From contig CABMJJ010000011.1 of the NCBI GenBank assembly GCA_902386555.1, positions 32,319-96,318 of the forward strand: a stretch of 64,000 bases of DNA. Reading direction: 5' to 3'. Positions 62,191 through 64,000 of this stretch are shown one piece after another. Position numbers and translations under genes: made by a program. Positions within the stretch are counted from its first letter, which is position 1, and every line of letters begins with the position of its first letter. Origin of the DNA: Candidatus Bilamarchaeum dharawalense (lineage in GTDB: Archaea; Micrarchaeota; Micrarchaeia; Anstonellales; Bilamarchaeaceae). The notes under the pieces were generated by a model that saw only the letters and a list, made by a program, of their open reading frames with translations, was not told the DNA's origin and made no database searches.

Positions 62191-62496
62191 GTGATTATAG
62201 TACTTACCACCTATTCCAATAAGAAAAAAGCGCAGGGTATTGCAAAAGAAATCATCAAACAAAACCTTGCAGCATGTGTCAATGTGATAAAAATCGAATC
62301 CTCGCACTATAAATGGAACGGTAAATTTTGCGAAACTGGAGAATTTTTACTGGTAATAAAAACAGCAAACAAAAACTACAAACGTTTAGAAAAATTCATC
62401 AAAAAGAATCATCCCTACAAAATGCCTGAAATTATTCAGCTAAAAGTTAGCGGTGGGTTTTCTGCTTATTTAGATTGGGTTGATCAAGCGATTTAA
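62191..62496 (+). CDS. cutA: CutA1-type divalent ion tolerance protein
   Basis: The trimeric ferredoxin-like CutA1 protein is linked to copper tolerance, though its archaeal role is unclear. The 101-residue protein has IIVLTTYSNKKKAQGIAKEI, LAACVNVIKIESSHYKWNG and ETGEFLLVIKT. The frame opens at TTG 62176. GTG 62191 with GGTGG upstream fits the family start. It begins 2 nt after the GH99-like stop and its end overlaps the convergent rnp2. Confidence 0.9.
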   Translation: MIIVLTTYSNKKKAQGIAKEIIKQNLAACVNVIKIESSHYKWNGKFCETGEFLLVIKTANKNYKRLEKFIKKNHPYKMPEIIQLKVSGGFSAYLDWVDQAI

Positions 62497-62788
62497 TTGT
62501 ACCACTTGATTTTCTTGAGATGAGCCTTGCATCGGTACCATCCAACGAATTAATAAGAGCCAAAAAACCACAAACTTTGTCCAGATAGTCGCGCTCACAG
62601 CGCAGAATGCCTAGTTTTGTTGTTGGGTCGTATTGGACCAATTTTATGGCTGCATAGGACATGCCCAATTCACCAAAAAACTTTAACGCTTCCATCTGAA
62701 AACTTTTTTTGAGTTGCTCGCTATCCAAGGCTGGGCCTTTGTATTCGAAGAGGACATATCTTTTTCTAAGAGCATCTGATTTGACCAT
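62447..62788 (-). CDS. rnp2: RNase P protein component 2 (Pop5)
   Basis: Pop5 pairs with Rpp30 in archaeal RNase P and activates the catalytic RNA. The 113-residue protein shows LRKRYVLFEYKG, SYAAIKLVQYDPTTKLGILRC and the DYLDKVCGFLALINSLDG signature. The frame is open to 62854, but the Met at 62788 matches the family. Its 3' end overlaps cutA by 50 nt in convergent orientation. Its function in 5'-end tRNA processing links to the tRNA genes in the window. Confidence 0.9.
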   Translation of the reverse strand: MVKSDALRKRYVLFEYKGPALDSEQLKKSFQMEALKFFGELGMSYAAIKLVQYDPTTKLGILRCERDYLDKVCGFLALINSLDGTDARLISRKSSGTIKSLDQPNLNKQKTHR

Positions 62789-62846
62789 AATAAACAAAAA
62801 ATTGGGTTGAAGCGTATTAAATAGCTTAGTATTTATAACAAAAAAA

Positions 62847-63428
62847 ATGGACAAACCTGATTTTCATTTTCCACCATTATTGAGGAAGCTTAAACGAGGG
62901 GGACCGGCTGTTACCTTACCTAAGGATGCCGGGCTTCTCATTGCCTACACTGGTGTGGGAAAGGAATCGAGAGTGGTAGAACTCGGTTCGGGAACCGGAT
63001 TTATGACAGTCCAGTTTGCAAATATAGTCAAAGAAGTTGTGAGCTACGAGAAAAGAGAGGAATTTCTGAAAATTGCCCAGTCAAATGTGGATCGGGCTGG
63101 ACTCAAGAACGTTACTTTCAAATTTAGAGACGTGTTAGCTGGAATTGATGAGAAAGAAGGAGATTTTGATCTTGTGTTTTGTGACATTTCAGAAGCTGAG
63201 AAAATTGTTGAGGCTGCGCATTCTGCATTGAAAAAAGGCGGGTATTTGGCAGCCCATTGTCTGCAATCAGAACAGGCAAAAGCACTTCATCTTGCCAGTG
63301 AAAAGGTTTTCACTGAAGTTTTCACAATAGAAGGGATTGTGCGTGAATATGAAGCCAGAGAGTTTGGGTTTAGACCAAAGCATTTTGGTTTGATGCACAC
63401 TGCATATTTGGTTTTTGCCAGAAAGTAG
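62847..63428 (+). CDS. TrmI-like tRNA (adenine-N1) methyltransferase
   Basis: The 193-residue protein has LKRGGPAVTLPKDAGLLI, a typical TrmI lead-in, and the SAM-binding VVELGSGTGFMTVQFAN. The C-terminus (REYEAREFGFRPKHFGLMHT) also matches the family, which makes m1A57/58 in archaeal tRNA. It is shorter than the usual 250 residues because the N-terminal domain is missing, so another RNA or protein target is possible. It is divergent from rnp2. Confidence 0.83.
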   Translation: MDKPDFHFPPLLRKLKRGGPAVTLPKDAGLLIAYTGVGKESRVVELGSGTGFMTVQFANIVKEVVSYEKREEFLKIAQSNVDRAGLKNVTFKFRDVLAGIDEKEGDFDLVFCDISEAEKIVEAAHSALKKGGYLAAHCLQSEQAKALHLASEKVFTEVFTIEGIVREYEAREFGFRPKHFGLMHTAYLVFARK

Positions 63429-63511
63429 ATTATTACGATTTTCGACGAATTTGAAAATTTTTTAGATGGATATTCTTAAACCTTTCTTTAGAACATAGTA
63501 GGAGTGATATT

Positions 63512-63784
63512 ATGGCTAAGGTCACAGTAAAAAACGACAACCAAACAGTCGAAGTTCCAGATGGAAGTTTGTTGGCTGAACTCGATGGTAAGACATCCAT
63601 ACTCTTTGCCTGTAAAAGCGGAAGCTGCGGATCATGTAAATGCAAGGTTCTCGAAGGAAAGGAAAACCTCGAACCACCTAATGATGTTGAACAATCAGGC
63701 CTGGCAACTTTTGGAACTGACCCAGAGGATAGACTATTGTGCGTTGCCAAGATCAAAAAAGGCAGTGTTAAGGTAGAGTATTAG
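63512..63784 (+). CDS. 2Fe-2S ferredoxin
   Basis: The 90-residue plant/mammal-type ferredoxin has cluster ligands in FACKSGSCGSCKC (C34, C39 and C42 region) and LLCVAK near residue 76. It is a small electron carrier, partner unknown. AGGAGTGA precedes the ATG. The 80-nt region upstream holds TATA-like ATTCTTAAACC near 63472-63482. The downstream region carries the double hairpin and tRNA-Leu. Confidence 0.9.
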   Translation: MAKVTVKNDNQTVEVPDGSLLAELDGKTSILFACKSGSCGSCKCKVLEGKENLEPPNDVEQSGLATFGTDPEDRLLCVAKIKKGSVKVEY

Positions 63785-63821
63785 TTTTTATTTTCTTCTT
63801 CTATCACTTAATGCACATGTT

Positions 63822-63861
63822 GTAAAGCCAGTTTTGGCTTTACCTTTTACTAAAAGGTAAA
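63822..63861 (+). repeat. Double-hairpin element upstream of tRNA-Leu
   Basis: Hairpin A pairs GTAAAGCC (63822-63829) with GGCTTTAC (63836-63843) around AGTTTT. Hairpin B pairs TTTACCTTTT (63839-63848) with AAAAGGTAAA (63852-63861) around ACT. The layout matches 28645-28685. Here the element ends 1 nt before the tRNA-Leu 5' end, so it may act as the terminator of the ferredoxin gene, a promoter-proximal element or a small mobile repeat. Confidence 0.65.
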
Positions 63862-63862
63862 T

Positions 63863-64000
63863 GCAGGAGTAGCGAAGCGGTCAAACGTGGCAGACTCAAG
63901 AAGCCTTTGGCTAAAACAATCACGTACGTTCTCAGATTAAATGTGATTTGGGAAATCTGTTGGCTCAGCGCCTTCGAAGGTTCAAATCCTTCCTCCTGCA
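63863..64000 (+). tRNA. trnL-CAA: tRNA-Leu(CAA) with canonical-position intron
   Basis: Acceptor GCAGGAG (63863-63869) pairs with CTCCTGC (63993-63999), and A at 64000 is the discriminator base at the window edge. The anticodon stem is GCAGA (63890-63894) with TCTGT (63956-63960). The anticodon CAA is at 63897-63899. The intron spans 63901-63954 (54 nt) after position 37. CTCA of the loop pairs with TGGG of the intron end, leaving 3-nt bulges AGA and AAA: a clear bulge-helix-bulge. The variable arm is 63961-63975 and the T-arm GAAGG/CCTTC is 63976-63992. Whether CCA follows cannot be seen. Confidence 0.93.

Overview
The window is archaeal chromosome. It carries ribosomal proteins eS1, uS15 and eL43, exosome subunits Csl4, Rrp4, Rrp41 and Rrp42, RNA polymerase subunits RpoL and RpoP, KEOPS Pcc1, prefoldin beta, SBDS, LonB, Elp3, HerA, RNase P Pop5, and intron-bearing tRNA genes. 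TATA boxes commonly lie about 25 nt before start codons, which suggests leaderless mRNAs. Genes are tightly packed and often overlap. A DPANN-type lineage (for example Micrarchaeota or Diapherotrites) fits the compact operons, shortened proteins and many unrecognised ORFs, but that placement is inference and not proved here.

Layout. 1-3.2 kb: a partial gene and four unrecognised proteins, two of them tandem paralogues, then an inverted repeat and a possible small RNA or leaderless peptide. 3.2-14.6 kb: a cupin protein, RtcA, NAC, eS1, uS15, RdgB-type pyrophosphatase, an Lrp-type regulator with two candidate operators, a signal peptidase with a long insertion, RpoL, Csl4 with an RGG-like tail, a DUF373 membrane protein and LonB. 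14.6-28.6 kb: a DUF4139-like protein, a TldD/PmbA protein, ThpR, a DsbA-like protein, SBDS, then the exosome superoperon rrp4-rrp41-rrp42-eL43-rpoP-Brix-pcc1-pfdB-DHH, followed by PurA, an ACT protein and UppP. RpoP here has lost all zinc-binding cysteines and the Brix protein is very short. 28.6-28.8 kb: a tRNA-Ser(UGA) that folds only if two introns, in the D-loop and T-loop, are removed. The T-loop intron contains a double-hairpin repeat that recurs beside tRNA-Leu(CAA) at the right edge.

28.8-50 kb: ScpB, an adenylate-kinase-like protein and a PadR regulator, then the accessory centrepiece. A 1,313-residue membrane protein is divergent from a tightly coupled operon of six paralogous polytopic membrane proteins, a 1,372-residue Cys-rich lipoprotein-like protein, a triple zinc-ribbon protein and a GNAT-like protein. 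Two 25-bp tandem repeats lie between the divergent promoters, and a 57-bp tandem repeat of hairpins separates the fifth and sixth membrane genes. A secreted, membrane-anchored Lon-type (S16) protease follows. I read this as one envelope-spanning apparatus of unknown function. The six membrane proteins resemble secretion-channel proteins in general layout only.

50-64 kb: Elp3, HerA, a tRNA-splicing-endonuclease-like protein lacking two catalytic residues, a PH-domain membrane protein, RNase HI, a solitary SPPY methyltransferase, a gamma-carbonic-anhydrase-like protein, a 2-hydroxyacid dehydrogenase, a YchF-type GTPase, a GH99-like lipoprotein, CutA, Pop5, a TrmI-like methyltransferase, a 2Fe-2S ferredoxin and tRNA-Leu. 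The unusual tRNA introns and the degenerate endonuclease subunit in one window may be functionally connected.
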